The notes beneath the pieces are model-generated. The model was not told the origin of the DNA. It ran no database searches and saw only the letters and a list, made by a program, of their open reading frames with translations. A DNA stretch of 64,000 nucleotides from assembly GCF_037055275.1 (NCBI RefSeq), contig NZ_CP146343.1, positions 3,754,501 to 3,818,500 of the forward strand. The letters run 5' to 3'. This stretch comes from Pseudomonas sp. ML2-2023-3 (lineage in GTDB: Bacteria; Pseudomonadota; Gammaproteobacteria; Pseudomonadales; Pseudomonadaceae). Within the stretch, counting starts at the first letter, position 1, and each line of letters starts with the position of its first letter. Shown piece by piece: positions 36,900-45,904 of this stretch. The position numbers were made by a program, and so were the translations under genes.

Positions 36900-37844
36900 T
36901 CAACTGTTGCTGGACGAACAATTTTCCTGCAACGCCCGCGGGCGATGGCTGCGCAACTCGGCTGCCGGGGCGGCGGCCTGCTGCAGCTGGAAGTCGAAGG
37001 CAAGTTCGGCATATCGCCCCGTCACATCACGGGCGCCATCGTCGCGAAACTGCACTTCGCCCACCAGACCTTCACGGGTGGCATAGGCAAAGTCGTCCCA
37101 CAGGTACTTGTCGCCCGACAGGTTGATCTGGGTCGTCAGGTGCCGATGGCCGGGGGCCGAGATAAAGAAGTGCACATGGGCCGGACGCTGGCCGTGGCGC
37201 CCCAGCAGATCCAGGCATTCCTGGGTCGGCCCCTGTGGATCGCAGCCGTAGCCCGATGGCACGATACTGCGGGCGCGATAGCGACCTTCGGCATCCGTGA
37301 TGATGCGCCGACGCAGGTTGTACTCAGACTGGCTCTGGTCAAAAAACGAATAGGTGCCCTTGGTGTTGGCGTGCCACAGGTCGACCGTGGCGCCAGCCAG
37401 CGGCTTGCCCTGGGTGTCGAACACCCGGCCTTCGAGGAACATCACAGTGGCGACACCCTCTTCACTGCCGTCGTCCATCCGCGCGTGCCCTTCGGACAGC
37501 GGCGCACCGGCCACGTACAGCGGGCCTTCGATGGTGCGAGGCGTGCCGCCGACCTGACCGGCCTGCTCATCCTTGGCGTCCTGCAACAGGTCGATAAAGT
37601 GCTCGATGCCCAGGCCTGCTACCAACAGACCGGCTTCCGAGCGGCCGCCCAGACGGTTGAGGTAGTCCACGGACTTCCAGAATTCGTCCTCGGTGATTTC
37701 AAGGTCTTCGATGATTTTTGCGCTGTCCTGCAGCACTCGCAGGATGATGCTTTTGAGACGCGGACTGCCATTGTCGCTGCCAAAGCCGGCGGCTTCTTTG
37801 AAGAAGCTCTGGATACCGTCAGTGTGGGATATTTTCACGGTCAT
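36900..37844 (-). CDS. catA: Catechol 1,2-dioxygenase
   Basis: A 314-residue non-haem Fe(III) intradiol dioxygenase that cleaves catechol to cis,cis-muconate. The iron ligands are visible: Tyr165 (GTYSFF), Tyr199 (PSGYGC), His223 and His225 (PAHVHFF). The N-terminus MTVKISHTDGIQ matches P. putida CatA; ATG 37844 has AAGGTGAG upstream, while a GTG three codons earlier overlaps that site. It is the last gene of benABCD-catBCA. The C-terminus RSHRPRALQE is conserved and is followed by a short serine-rich tail. Confidence 0.96.
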   Translation of the reverse strand: MTVKISHTDGIQSFFKEAAGFGSDNGSPRLKSIILRVLQDSAKIIEDLEITEDEFWKSVDYLNRLGGRSEAGLLVAGLGIEHFIDLLQDAKDEQAGQVGGTPRTIEGPLYVAGAPLSEGHARMDDGSEEGVATVMFLEGRVFDTQGKPLAGATVDLWHANTKGTYSFFDQSQSEYNLRRRIITDAEGRYRARSIVPSGYGCDPQGPTQECLDLLGRHGQRPAHVHFFISAPGHRHLTTQINLSGDKYLWDDFAYATREGLVGEVQFRDDGARDVTGRYAELAFDFQLQQAAAPAAELRSHRPRALQENCSSSNS

Positions 37845-37886
37845 GGGGCTCACCTTATCTTGTTCTTGTGCGAGGGAATGAAAGGG

Positions 37887-38177
37887 TTAGCGGTCGTCGT
37901 CATGGATCGAAGACGGGTGGCGGCACAGCCCTTCGATCTCGATATCCATGTAGGGGAAGAGCGGCAATTGCAGCAGCGTGTCGTGCAAGGCCTCGACGCT
38001 GGCCACGTCAAATACGCTGTAGTTGGCGTAGTGCCCGGCAATGCGCCACAGGTGGCGCCACTTGCCTTCCTGTTGCAGGCGCTGGGCCAGTTCCTTTTCG
38101 TCGGCCTTGAGCGTCGCGGCCTTGGCCGGGTCCATGTCGAGTGGCAGGTTCACGGTCATTTTTACGTGGAAAAGCAT
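37887..38177 (-). CDS. catC: Muconolactone delta-isomerase
   Basis: A 96-residue protein, the exact size of Pseudomonas CatC. It isomerises muconolactone to 3-oxoadipate enol-lactone. MLFHVKMTVNLP, GKWRHLWRIAGHYANYSVFDV and LCRHPSSIH are diagnostic. It lies between catB (50-base gap) and catA (42-base gap). Confidence 0.96.
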   Translation of the reverse strand: MLFHVKMTVNLPLDMDPAKAATLKADEKELAQRLQQEGKWRHLWRIAGHYANYSVFDVASVEALHDTLLQLPLFPYMDIEIEGLCRHPSSIHDDDR

Positions 38178-38227
38178 GGGGGGGGGCTCCTTGAAAATCA
38201 TTAATGCGGGTTTGGAAAGGACAAGTG

Positions 38228-39346
38228 TCAGCGGCTGAAGCGCGCCAAGCGTTCTTCGTCCAGCATCAGGCCCAGACCCGGGGTACGCGGAATGTGCAGC
38301 TCAAAATCCCGGTACTGGGGCGCCTCGGTCACGATGTCTTCGGTCAAAAGCAACGGCCCGAACAGTTCTGTGCCCCAGGTCAGTTGCTTGAGGGTGAGGA
38401 ACGCATGGGCTGATGCCAGCGTGCCCACCGAACCTTCAAGCATGGTGCCGCCGTACAGGGCGATACCCGCAGCTTCGGCGATGTGCGCAGTACGCAGCAC
38501 GGCGCGAGGGCCGCCGTTTTTGGCGATCTTGAGGGCGAATACGCTGGCCGCGCCGTCTGCCGCAAGGCTAAAGGCGTCTTCGACACTTTCGATGGACTCG
38601 TCGGCCATGATCGGCGCCGGACTGCGCTGGTTCAGGCGCACCTGGCCCGAGCGGTTGACCCGTGAAATCGGCTGTTCAATCAGGTCGATACCGTTGTCAC
38701 CCAGCACCTGGCAGCCCCGGATGGCCTGGGATTCGTCCCAGTACTGGTTGACGTCGACGCGCACGCTGGCCCGGTCGCCCAGGGCCTTTTTAATGGCGAG
38801 CACATGCTTGAGGTCTTGCTCCAGCGGGTTGGCCCCAATCTTGAGCTTGAAGATCCGGTGACGGCGCACATCCAGCATCTGCTCGGCTTCGGCGATATCC
38901 CGGGCGGTGTCGCCACTGGCCAGGGTCCAGGCCACTTCCAGGCTGTCACGTACCCGACCGCCCAGCAGCTCGCTGACCGGCAGCCCCAGGCGCTTGCCCT
39001 GAGCGTCCAGCAACGCGCTTTCGATCCCGGACTTGGCAAACGTATTGCCTTTGGCAATCTTGTCCAGGGTCTGCATGGCGGCATTGATATTGTCCGCAGG
39101 CTTGCCCACCAGCATTGGCGCGAGGTGCGCATCAATGTTGGCCTTGATGCTTTCCGGGCTCTCGTACCCGTAGGCCAGGCCGCCGATGGTGGTGGCTTCG
39201 CCGATACCTTCGATGCCGTCGCTGCAACGCAGGCGCAGGATCACCAGGGTCTGCTTGCGCATGGTATGCATCGCCAGCGTGTGCGGGCGGATGGTGGGCA
39301 GGTCGACGATCAGGGTCGTCAGGCTTTCAATCAGGACTTGGTTCAT
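38228..39346 (-). CDS. catB: cis,cis-Muconate cycloisomerase
   Basis: A 372-residue enolase-superfamily enzyme that lactonises muconate. Residue numbering agrees with P. putida MLE: Lys167 and Lys169 (KLKIGA), Asp198, Glu224 and Asp249 (Mn ligands) and Lys273 (ALKIAKNGG). It starts only 35 bases after benD, with no room for a separate CatR-type promoter, so it is transcribed with the ben genes. Confidence 0.96.
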   Translation of the reverse strand: MNQVLIESLTTLIVDLPTIRPHTLAMHTMRKQTLVILRLRCSDGIEGIGEATTIGGLAYGYESPESIKANIDAHLAPMLVGKPADNINAAMQTLDKIAKGNTFAKSGIESALLDAQGKRLGLPVSELLGGRVRDSLEVAWTLASGDTARDIAEAEQMLDVRRHRIFKLKIGANPLEQDLKHVLAIKKALGDRASVRVDVNQYWDESQAIRGCQVLGDNGIDLIEQPISRVNRSGQVRLNQRSPAPIMADESIESVEDAFSLAADGAASVFALKIAKNGGPRAVLRTAHIAEAAGIALYGGTMLEGSVGTLASAHAFLTLKQLTWGTELFGPLLLTEDIVTEAPQYRDFELHIPRTPGLGLMLDEERLARFSR

Positions 39347-39381
39347 TTCAGTCTTCCCGTCAGGTACTTGATACCGGCCCT

Positions 39382-40143
39382 TCAGCCGAGGTCGCCGCCG
39401 CCGACCGGCAGGGTTACGCCGGTGATATAGGAGGCTTCGTCGCTGGCCAGAAACAGGATCGCGCCGACCTGCTCATCGAGGCTGGCGTAGCGTTTCATCA
39501 AACTGCTGTCCAGGGTCTGGTCGACGATTTGCTGGTACCAGACTTTCTCGTCCGGGGTTTGCTCGGCGTCATTGCGCGCAATACGTCGCGGCGGTGCCTC
39601 GGTGCCCCCCGGTGCGGTGGCATTCACCCGAATACCGCGCCCGGCGTTCTCGAACGCCAGGCAGGCAGTCAGTGCATTCACTCCGCCCTTGGCCGCGCCG
39701 TAAGGCACGCGGTTGACACTGCGGGTGGCGATTGAAGACACATTGACGATTGCGCCACGGCCCTGTTCCAGCATGTAGGGCAGCGCCGCATGGCAGCACC
39801 ACAGGGTGGGGAACAACGAGCGGCGCACTTCAGCCTCGATTTCTTCGACCTGATAGTGCTCGAACGGCTTGGCCCAGATGGTGCCGCCCACGTTATTGAT
39901 CAGCACATCGAGACGGCCAAAGGTTTTTACCGCCTCAGCCATCACCCGAGCGCAGTCGGTGTACTGTTCAAGGTCGGCCGTCAGGGTGAGCACGCCCTCG
40001 CCCTGCAGCTCGAAAACCAGTTCAGAACGATCCACCGCAATGACCTGCGCGCCTTCGGCCAGCAAGCGTTCACACACACGGCGTCCGATGCCTTGGGCTG
40101 CGCCGGTAACCAGCACGACCTTGTTGTCGAATCTGTTGTTCAT
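39382..40143 (-). CDS. benD: Benzoate cis-diol dehydrogenase (1,6-dihydroxycyclohexa-2,4-diene-1-carboxylate dehydrogenase)
   Basis: A 253-residue short-chain dehydrogenase. TGAAQGIGRRV binds NAD, NNVGG follows, and the active-site pair is in VPYGAAKGG. It converts the benzoate diol to catechol plus CO2. I use ATG 40143; the longer in-frame start overlaps benC. It is the fourth gene of the operon. Confidence 0.95.
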   Translation of the reverse strand: MNNRFDNKVVLVTGAAQGIGRRVCERLLAEGAQVIAVDRSELVFELQGEGVLTLTADLEQYTDCARVMAEAVKTFGRLDVLINNVGGTIWAKPFEHYQVEEIEAEVRRSLFPTLWCCHAALPYMLEQGRGAIVNVSSIATRSVNRVPYGAAKGGVNALTACLAFENAGRGIRVNATAPGGTEAPPRRIARNDAEQTPDEKVWYQQIVDQTLDSSLMKRYASLDEQVGAILFLASDEASYITGVTLPVGGGDLG

Positions 40144-40165
40144 GGCAACCTCGGTTAAAAAGGAA

Positions 40166-41176
40166 TCAAGCGGCAGCGGCGAATTTTTCGTAGTAGAAAT
40201 TGGCCGGTGTAATGCCTTGCTCACGGATGTAGAGGTTGACTGCCTCCACCATCGGCGGCGGGCCGCACAGGTACACGTCGACATCGCCCTGGTTCAGATG
40301 GCATGGCTCGATATGCTGGGTGACGTAGCCCTTGAGCGGATGCTGACTCTGCGGGTTGGCCACGCAGGCACTGAAGCTGAAGTTGGCAATGCGGGCGCTC
40401 AGGGCCTGCAGGCGGTCCATTTCAACCAGATCAAAGTCGTTGCTCACGCCATAGATCAGATGCACCGGGTGCGGGCTGCCCTGCTCGGCGATTTTTTCCA
40501 GCATTGCGGTAAACGGTGCCAGCCCCGTGCCTCCGGCCAGCAGCAACAGCGGGCGCTGGATCTGGCGCAAATAGAAGCTGCCCAGCGGCCCGGCCAGGGT
40601 CATGCTGTCGCCCGCCTTGGCAATCCCGGTCAAGAAGCTGCTCATCAATCCGCCGGGCACATTGCGAATCAGGAAACTGACCTCGCCATCCTTTTGCAGC
40701 GTGCTGAAGGAGTAAGCCCGCGACTGGTCGCTGCCCGGTACATTCAAGTTGACGTATTGACCCGGCAAGAAGGCCAGGCTGCTCAGGGACTCGCCCTTGA
40801 TCGACAGCGCAATGGTGCTCTCGGACAGCTGGCGCACATCGCTGATGCTCGCTTCAAAACTGGCCTGCTGGGTCTTGCACACTGTCGAAGAAGCGGGCAC
40901 ACGCAATACGCAGTCGCTGGCAGCACGCATCTGGCAGGTCAGCACGTAGCCCTGCTCGACTTCATCTTCACTCAGCGCGTCTTCGATGTAGTCGTCGCCC
41001 AGCTCGTAGCGCCCGGCTTCGGCAAAGCACTTGCAGGTACCGCAGGCACCGTCGCGGCAGTCCAGCGGGATATTGATGCCCTGGCGGTAAGCCGCATCGG
41101 CGACGGTTTCCTGGCTGTTGGCTTCGATAAAACGGGTAACGCCGTCTTCGAAATTGAGCGCAATTTGAAAGCTCAT
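40166..41176 (-). CDS. benC: Benzoate 1,2-dioxygenase electron-transfer component (ferredoxin reductase)
   Basis: A 336-residue protein. The N-terminal plant-type [2Fe-2S] ferredoxin has the cluster cysteines in CRDGACGTC with a distal LTC; FAD-binding RAYSFST and NAD-binding LLLAGGTGLAPF and CGPPPMV follow. It passes electrons from NADH to BenAB. The start is ATG 41176. Confidence 0.96.
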   Translation of the reverse strand: MSFQIALNFEDGVTRFIEANSQETVADAAYRQGINIPLDCRDGACGTCKCFAEAGRYELGDDYIEDALSEDEVEQGYVLTCQMRAASDCVLRVPASSTVCKTQQASFEASISDVRQLSESTIALSIKGESLSSLAFLPGQYVNLNVPGSDQSRAYSFSTLQKDGEVSFLIRNVPGGLMSSFLTGIAKAGDSMTLAGPLGSFYLRQIQRPLLLLAGGTGLAPFTAMLEKIAEQGSPHPVHLIYGVSNDFDLVEMDRLQALSARIANFSFSACVANPQSQHPLKGYVTQHIEPCHLNQGDVDVYLCGPPPMVEAVNLYIREQGITPANFYYEKFAAAA

Positions 41177-41246
41177 AATGTACCTCGCAGGCGATGCCGG
41201 GCCGCAGGTGCCCGCAGGCACCTTCAGGCACGCATCACAGCGTTGA

Positions 41247-41735
41247 TCAGATGTGGTAGATGTCGATGACCTGACGCACGTAGTCGTTCTTGAGCACTAC
41301 TTTCTTGGCCTTGATCAGCGGCTGGGGGCCGCGCAGGTCGAGGGTGTAAAAGCTGGTGCCGAAGTAGCTGTCGGTGGTCTTGTAGCGAAAGCTCAGGGTG
41401 TGCCAGTTGAATCGCACTTGGCACAGCCCGTCGGCCTCGTCGACGATCTCGATATTGCTCAGGTTGTGGGAGGTGCGGGTGTCGGGCATGGTCGCACTGG
41501 AGCGCTCAGTCTTGATCCGGAACACCCGGTCTTCCAGGCCGCCACGGCTGCCGTACCAGATCAGCGAAATTTCGCTTTGCGGGTCTTCGGTCAGGGTGTC
41601 GTTGTCGTCCCAGCACGGCATCCAGAAACTCGCATCGGCGGCGTACAGCTCCAGCCATTGATCCCACTGGCCGTCGTCCAGGTAACGCGCTTCGCGATAC
41701 AGAAATTCGCACACCATTCCATAGAGGCTGTTCAT
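41247..41735 (-). CDS. benB: Benzoate 1,2-dioxygenase small (beta) subunit
   Basis: A 162-residue ring-hydroxylating dioxygenase beta subunit. [25 protein letters not shown] and the C-terminal [14 protein letters not shown] are typical. It stabilises the alpha-beta hexamer. The start at 41735 overlaps benA by four bases. Confidence 0.96.
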   Translation of the reverse strand: MNSLYGMVCEFLYREARYLDDGQWDQWLELYAADASFWMPCWDDNDTLTEDPQSEISLIWYGSRGGLEDRVFRIKTERSSATMPDTRTSHNLSNIEIVDEADGLCQVRFNWHTLSFRYKTTDSYFGTSFYTLDLRGPQPLIKAKKVVLKNDYVRQVIDIYHI

Positions 41736-43090
41736 TGCACGGCCTCCACGGGGATCAGCCCAGGCTCGCACGCCGTGGCCTTGAGCATGGTTTCCTGCCA
41801 GTACTTGTGTTGCAGCACAAACAGGCCTTCATCTTCGGTACGAACGCCGGACAGCAAGGGCTTGAGGTCGATTTCACGGGCACCGGCATCGGCACCTTCG
41901 ACCCAGTGCTCGGCACCGCGAGACATATCGTTCCAGCCGCGACCTGCGCCGTAACCGGTCTGGCAGGAGCGGAACTCTTCCAGGTCATCCGGGGTGGCCA
42001 TGCCGCTGACGTTGAAGAAGTCTTCGTACTGGCGAATACGCTTGGTGCGCGCTTCACTGCTTTCGCCCTTGGGGGCGATGCAGTAAATGGTGATCTCGGT
42101 CTTGTCGACCGAGATGGGCCTGGCGATGCGGATTTGCGAGCTGAACTGATCCATCAGGTAGACGTTGGGATACAGGCACAGGTTGCGCGAGTTATCGATC
42201 ATCCAGTCGGCGCGGGCCTGGCCGAAGTCCCGTGACAGCTCGTCGCGGCGCTCGTAGGCCGGGCGATCCTGGGGGTTGGCCCAGCGGGTCCAGAGCAGCA
42301 AATGGCCGTGGTCGAACGAGTAGAAACCGCCACCGCTCTTGGCCCAGCTACCGGCGCTCATGGTTTTGATTTCTTCACCGGCTTCACGCAGGGTGCGCTG
42401 GTTTTGCGTGGCGGCGTAGTTCCAGTGCACGGAGCTGACGTGGTAGCCATCGGCGCCGTTTTCAGCGGCGAGTTTCCAGTTGCCTTCGTAGATATAGGAA
42501 CTGGCGCCGCGCAGTACTTCCAGGCCATCGGCGGACTGGTCGACGATCATGTCGATGATCTTGGCCGACTCACCCAGGTGTTCGGCCAGGGATTTGACGT
42601 CAGGGTTGAGACTGCCAAACAGAAAGCCGCGATAGGACTCGAAACGGGCAACTTTGGTCAGGTCGTGGGAACCTTCGCAGTTGAAACCTTCGGGGTAGCC
42701 GGCCGCGCTCGGGTCCTTGACCTTGAGCAGCTTGCCGCTGTTGTTGAAGGTCCAGCCGTGGAACGGGCAGGTGTAGCTGGCACGATTGCCGGTCTTGTGC
42801 CGGCACAGCATGGCGCCGCGATGGCTGCAGGCATTGAGGAAAGCGTTGAGCTCACCGGCCTTGTTGCGCGCGATAAAAATCGGCTGGCGCCCAATGGTGG
42901 TGGTCAGAAAGTCGTTAACGTTGGGGATCTGGCTCTCGTGGGCGAGGTAGATCCAGTTGCCCTCGAAGATGTGGGTCATTTCAAGTTCGAAGAGATCAGG
43001 GTCGGTAAACATCTCGCGCTTGCAGCGGTAGACGCCCTTGTCCTTGTCTTCTTCAAGCATGGCATTCAAGTAATCGATTCCCAGGGACAT
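41732..43090 (-). CDS. benA: Benzoate 1,2-dioxygenase large (alpha) subunit
   Basis: A 452-residue catalytic subunit. The Rieske centre reads C-x-H-x17-C-x2-H (CSHRG ... CPFHGW) near residues 96-118, and the mononuclear iron site lies in [13 protein letters not shown] (about residues 210-222). It dihydroxylates benzoate to the cis-diol. It is the first gene of the seven-gene ben-cat run, downstream of a BenR-type promoter at 43127-43189. Confidence 0.97.
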   Translation of the reverse strand: MSLGIDYLNAMLEEDKDKGVYRCKREMFTDPDLFELEMTHIFEGNWIYLAHESQIPNVNDFLTTTIGRQPIFIARNKAGELNAFLNACSHRGAMLCRHKTGNRASYTCPFHGWTFNNSGKLLKVKDPSAAGYPEGFNCEGSHDLTKVARFESYRGFLFGSLNPDVKSLAEHLGESAKIIDMIVDQSADGLEVLRGASSYIYEGNWKLAAENGADGYHVSSVHWNYAATQNQRTLREAGEEIKTMSAGSWAKSGGGFYSFDHGHLLLWTRWANPQDRPAYERRDELSRDFGQARADWMIDNSRNLCLYPNVYLMDQFSSQIRIARPISVDKTEITIYCIAPKGESSEARTKRIRQYEDFFNVSGMATPDDLEEFRSCQTGYGAGRGWNDMSRGAEHWVEGADAGAREIDLKPLLSGVRTEDEGLFVLQHKYWQETMLKATACEPGLIPVEAVQ

Positions 43091-43126
43091 GGCCAGGGCC
43101 TCCGTTGTTATTGTTCAGGCCTGGTC

Positions 43127-43189
43127 AGGTTAGGGAGTCGATTCGAGAAGCAATATCCGTTTACTGCGGATCGTTATCCGATTAGTGCG
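43127..43189 (-). promoter_or_regulatory. BenR-dependent benA promoter
   Basis: On the minus strand two direct repeats CGCA-N6-GGATA occupy 43175-43189 and 43154-43168, separated by six bases (21-bp period). The XylS/BenR half-site is TGCA-N6-GGNTA, so each has one mismatch. A -10-like TAACCT (43132-43127) begins 21 bases after the proximal repeat, the same geometry as the TOL Pm promoter. It lies 37 bases upstream of benA. Confidence 0.78.
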
Positions 43190-43199
43190 CAGAGCTCTG

Positions 43200-43330
43200 T
43201 CACTACGTAGCCGCTGACGAGCTCCGCGAGGCTGCGATCGGGCACGCAGCGACCGCAAAACCATTCAATCCGATGCTTCAGATGCACCGCGATCATGCCG
43301 ATCGCAGCCTTCGTTCCTCGTCAGCGACTT
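43200..43330. repeat. REP-like palindromic pair
   Basis: GTAGCCGCTGACGAGCTCC and the inverted CCTCGTCAGCGAC about 110 bases away, with GAGGCTGCGATCGGGC-type inner words. Same family as 10205-10346 and 14521-14862. It lies just upstream of the benA promoter. Confidence 0.7.
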
Positions 43331-43454
43331 GTTTGTTGGCGCTAAAACGTTTTGTGCAAGGCTCTGTGGCGTCTGCGATGCATTTTGCTTTTGCTGGAGC
43401 CACACGTATGTCCAGACGACGCGAATGCCCATCACAGAAGGCCGAACGCAGGTG

Positions 43455-43536
43455 CTGTTATGGGGGTGGCGCGGCAGGACGCCGCGCCAGCCGCGATGGG
43501 CCATGGATGGCCCGTCGCGGCGTGCCCCCATGACAG
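43455..43536. repeat. Cloverleaf-like palindromic element
   Basis: An outer 12-bp stem (43455-43466 with 43525-43536, one mismatch) encloses two hairpins: 43468-43488 (8-bp perfect arms) and 43491-43520 (14-bp arms, one mismatch). The whole can fold as a three-way junction. Related palindromic words (GGGCCATCCATGGCCC) recur near 45704. Confidence 0.65.
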
Positions 43537-43622
43537 TGCCGGAGTGAGGGAACCACCGAGCCTGGGCGAGGCGGCCGAATGGTAGGGCAAGCCTTTTTGG
43601 TTACTTTTTCGGCGTTTGGAAA

Positions 43623-45453
43623 ATCGGCATAGGGGACGGCCATCTGGCCGCGCCCCTGCCACACCACCCGGCATGCGGGTCCGCACCGGGCGGTTCGAGA
43701 AGTTGAGGTCAGCAGAGTCGAGGTAGACCCAACCGGTCGGACCACGCCACCGTAAGCACTCCATGGATCAGACCGACACTGTTGTGCTAGAACCTGTGGC
43801 TGTTGCTGGCTATCGCCGCTGCCAAGTCAGGTCCTGCTCCAAGTTTGCGTAGCTCACGGTACGTCCTCCTTCCGGTTCTCCATTGTTTGAGCTGGATAGC
43901 CCTGAGTCGTCGGCGGATCCATTCATCGAACCGGTGCCAGAGGCGAGGCGTTTGCGATAAACCGAAGTACGCTTTCCAACCCAGCAGGTACAGTCTCAGA
44001 CCTTCCACCACCTGCGACATGCTTCGTCCTCCATTACGAGAAGTCAGCTGACGGATGCGGCTTTTGAACGCCTGTAGCGCTTTGCTTGCCACCCAGCGTT
44101 TGACCTCGCCTTGAGCAGACAGCCAAAAGCCGTAGCCCAGAAACTTGCGGCCAAACGCACTGGCAATCGCACTCTTGCTCTCGTTCACTTGCAGTCTAAG
44201 TCGATCATAAAGGCGACGGAGCACTGCCATTACCCGTTGACCGGCCTTCAGGCTGCGTACGTAAACGTTCGCATCGTCCGCGTACCTGACGAAGCAATGG
44301 CCTCGTCGCTCCAGCTCCTTGTCCACCTCGTCCAGCAATACATTGGCCAGTAATGGTGAGAGTGGGCCGCCTTGCGGCGTCCCTCGTTTACTGGCTACCA
44401 CTATGCCGTCGATCAACGTCCCGCTGTTCAGGTAGGCCCGGACCAGACGCAGAACGCCTCGGTCGGTTACCCTTCTGCTCAGTCGAGCGATCAACAGGTC
44501 ATGATCAACGCGATCAAAGAACTGCTCCAGATCAACGTCCACCACAGTGTCCCGCCCCGAATCAATATATTGCTGCGCTGCCAATACCGCTTGATGAGCG
44601 CTGCGACCGGGACGAAAACCATAGCTATGATCACTGAATACCGGGTCCAACAGAGGCTGCAAAACTTGTAATAGCGCCTGTTGAATCAATCTGTCCGTCA
44701 CCGTTGGGATGCCCAGCTTGCGCTCGCCTCCGTCGGGTTTGGGAATCAGAACTCTACGCACCGGACTTGGCCGGTACGTTCCCGCCAGCAACTGCGCCCG
44801 TATCACGGGCCAGGCCGTTAACAGATGCTCGACCGTCTCATCGATCCCAAGACCGTCGACGCCCGCAGCACCTTTATTTGACCGGACTCGCTTGAGCGCT
44901 AATTGCAGGTTTTCTCTGGTCAGGGCTTCTTGCAGAAGTCCTGACCCCATGTGGTTCGGGTCATGACGCGGACCGCCGGCTTCATCGCTGGACGCTTCGC
45001 GTCGGGTTTCACCCGTCGCAGCTCCGTCCCGCCCCGGTTTCCCGGGCATCTGATGCAAGGCCTGCTGTATCGCCATGGTGAACCTCACTCCTTCTCGTTT
45101 GGCCCTTCACTGCAACGAAGCTACTACGGCCTCTGCTGACTTCTCGCTCCGGCTTGCGCCGTCGCCCTTTCAGGCATGAGGCGAGATCTCCCCAGGTAAG
45201 AACGCCATCCTTCACCGCACAACCGCCGCATTTACATCCCCGGTGCTTTGGCCACAAGAGCTTCGCAGTCACTTGCCTGCTCGCCCTGACCAGAGATGCC
45301 TCAGATGCGGTTTGTGTACCTCGGCTCGCGGTTTATGCTCCACGCTTCCTTCCCACACTTGGTCACCCTCATGCAGTTGCGCTTCGCTTCATTCGCTGTG
45401 GCCAGCTCAAGAGAGGACTTTCACCTCTAGGATGGCGCCCATGCTGGGCGCAC
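43623..45453 (-). mobile_element. Group II intron (complete, about 1.83 kb)
   Basis: The 5' end on the minus strand, GTGCGCCCAGCATGGGCG, starts at 45453 and fits the GUGYG rule and the IIC-like domain I opening. The 3' end at about 43623 follows a domain V hairpin (about 43661-43696, arms ACCGCCCGG and CCGGGTGGT) and a domain VI stem ending CCCCTATGCCGAT. An intact reverse transcriptase/maturase gene is inside. The flanks join to a palindromic repeat of which an uninterrupted relative exists at 45597-45660. The exact 3' base is inferred from the family pattern. Confidence 0.85.
43787..45076 (-). CDS. ltrA: Group II intron reverse transcriptase/maturase
   Basis: A 429-residue intron-encoded protein. 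Reverse transcriptase blocks are intact: KRVRSNKGAAGVDG, YGFRPGRSAHQAV, VDVDLEQFFDRVDHDLL, GTPQGGPLSPLLANVLL and the catalytic FVRYADDANVYV. The C-terminal maturase domain includes LRLYLLGWKAYFGL and the tail ends without an HNH endonuclease, as in class C-type introns. It promotes splicing and retromobility. ATG 45076 was chosen over a GTG four codons upstream that overlaps GAAGGAG. Confidence 0.93.
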   Translation of the reverse strand: MAIQQALHQMPGKPGRDGAATGETRREASSDEAGGPRHDPNHMGSGLLQEALTRENLQLALKRVRSNKGAAGVDGLGIDETVEHLLTAWPVIRAQLLAGTYRPSPVRRVLIPKPDGGERKLGIPTVTDRLIQQALLQVLQPLLDPVFSDHSYGFRPGRSAHQAVLAAQQYIDSGRDTVVDVDLEQFFDRVDHDLLIARLSRRVTDRGVLRLVRAYLNSGTLIDGIVVASKRGTPQGGPLSPLLANVLLDEVDKELERRGHCFVRYADDANVYVRSLKAGQRVMAVLRRLYDRLRLQVNESKSAIASAFGRKFLGYGFWLSAQGEVKRWVASKALQAFKSRIRQLTSRNGGRSMSQVVEGLRLYLLGWKAYFGLSQTPRLWHRFDEWIRRRLRAIQLKQWRTGRRTYRELRKLGAGPDLAAAIASNSHRF

Positions 45454-45904
45454 AAGTGACACGCCGTAAGGGCGGAACCCGAGAAAGTCGTGACATATCG
45501 AATGGATATGTACTCGACATAGGTGCGGGCGCATCGCAAAACAACTGTCACACGGGGTACATATCCAGCATTCGCGGTTAACTGAAACGATGGTTTCGCC
45601 CTTACGGCGAGTCCCTTTTGTCAAACAGCCACAAAAGGAACCAAAAAGGCCTTGCCCTGGCGTACGGCCCTCGCTCCGGCCCTGCTCCGTGGGCACGCCG
45701 TGACGGGCCATCCATGGCCCAACACGGCTCTCCCGGCATCCATGCCGGTCGACCCACTACGCAGAACCTCCTCTCGGCCTCCCGAAGGGCAGGCAGATCA
45801 AAAACCAGTGCAAAAACAAGATCAACTGCCCGCCGAGGCGGCCTACAGGCCGACCTTTTTAGCGAAGCACATTTCTCTGAACAGGCCGGCTGGCAACAGA
45901 GTAT
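45454..45904. repeat. Palindromic repeats between intron and benR
   Basis: CGCCGTAAGGGCG at 45462-45474 is inverted as CGCCCTTACGGCG at 45597-45609. The second copy continues into a stem (CCTTTTGT ... ACAAAAGG, about 45613-45639) and the palindromes GGGCCATCCATGGCCC and CCGGCATCCATGCCGG (about 45704-45750). The first copy is the one interrupted by the intron. I see no credible gene in the 451 bases. Confidence 0.7.

Noticed and set aside
43265..43764. Short frames around the palindromic repeats near benA
   Set aside because: They overlap the cloverleaf element and intron domains V/VI and have no coding signature.
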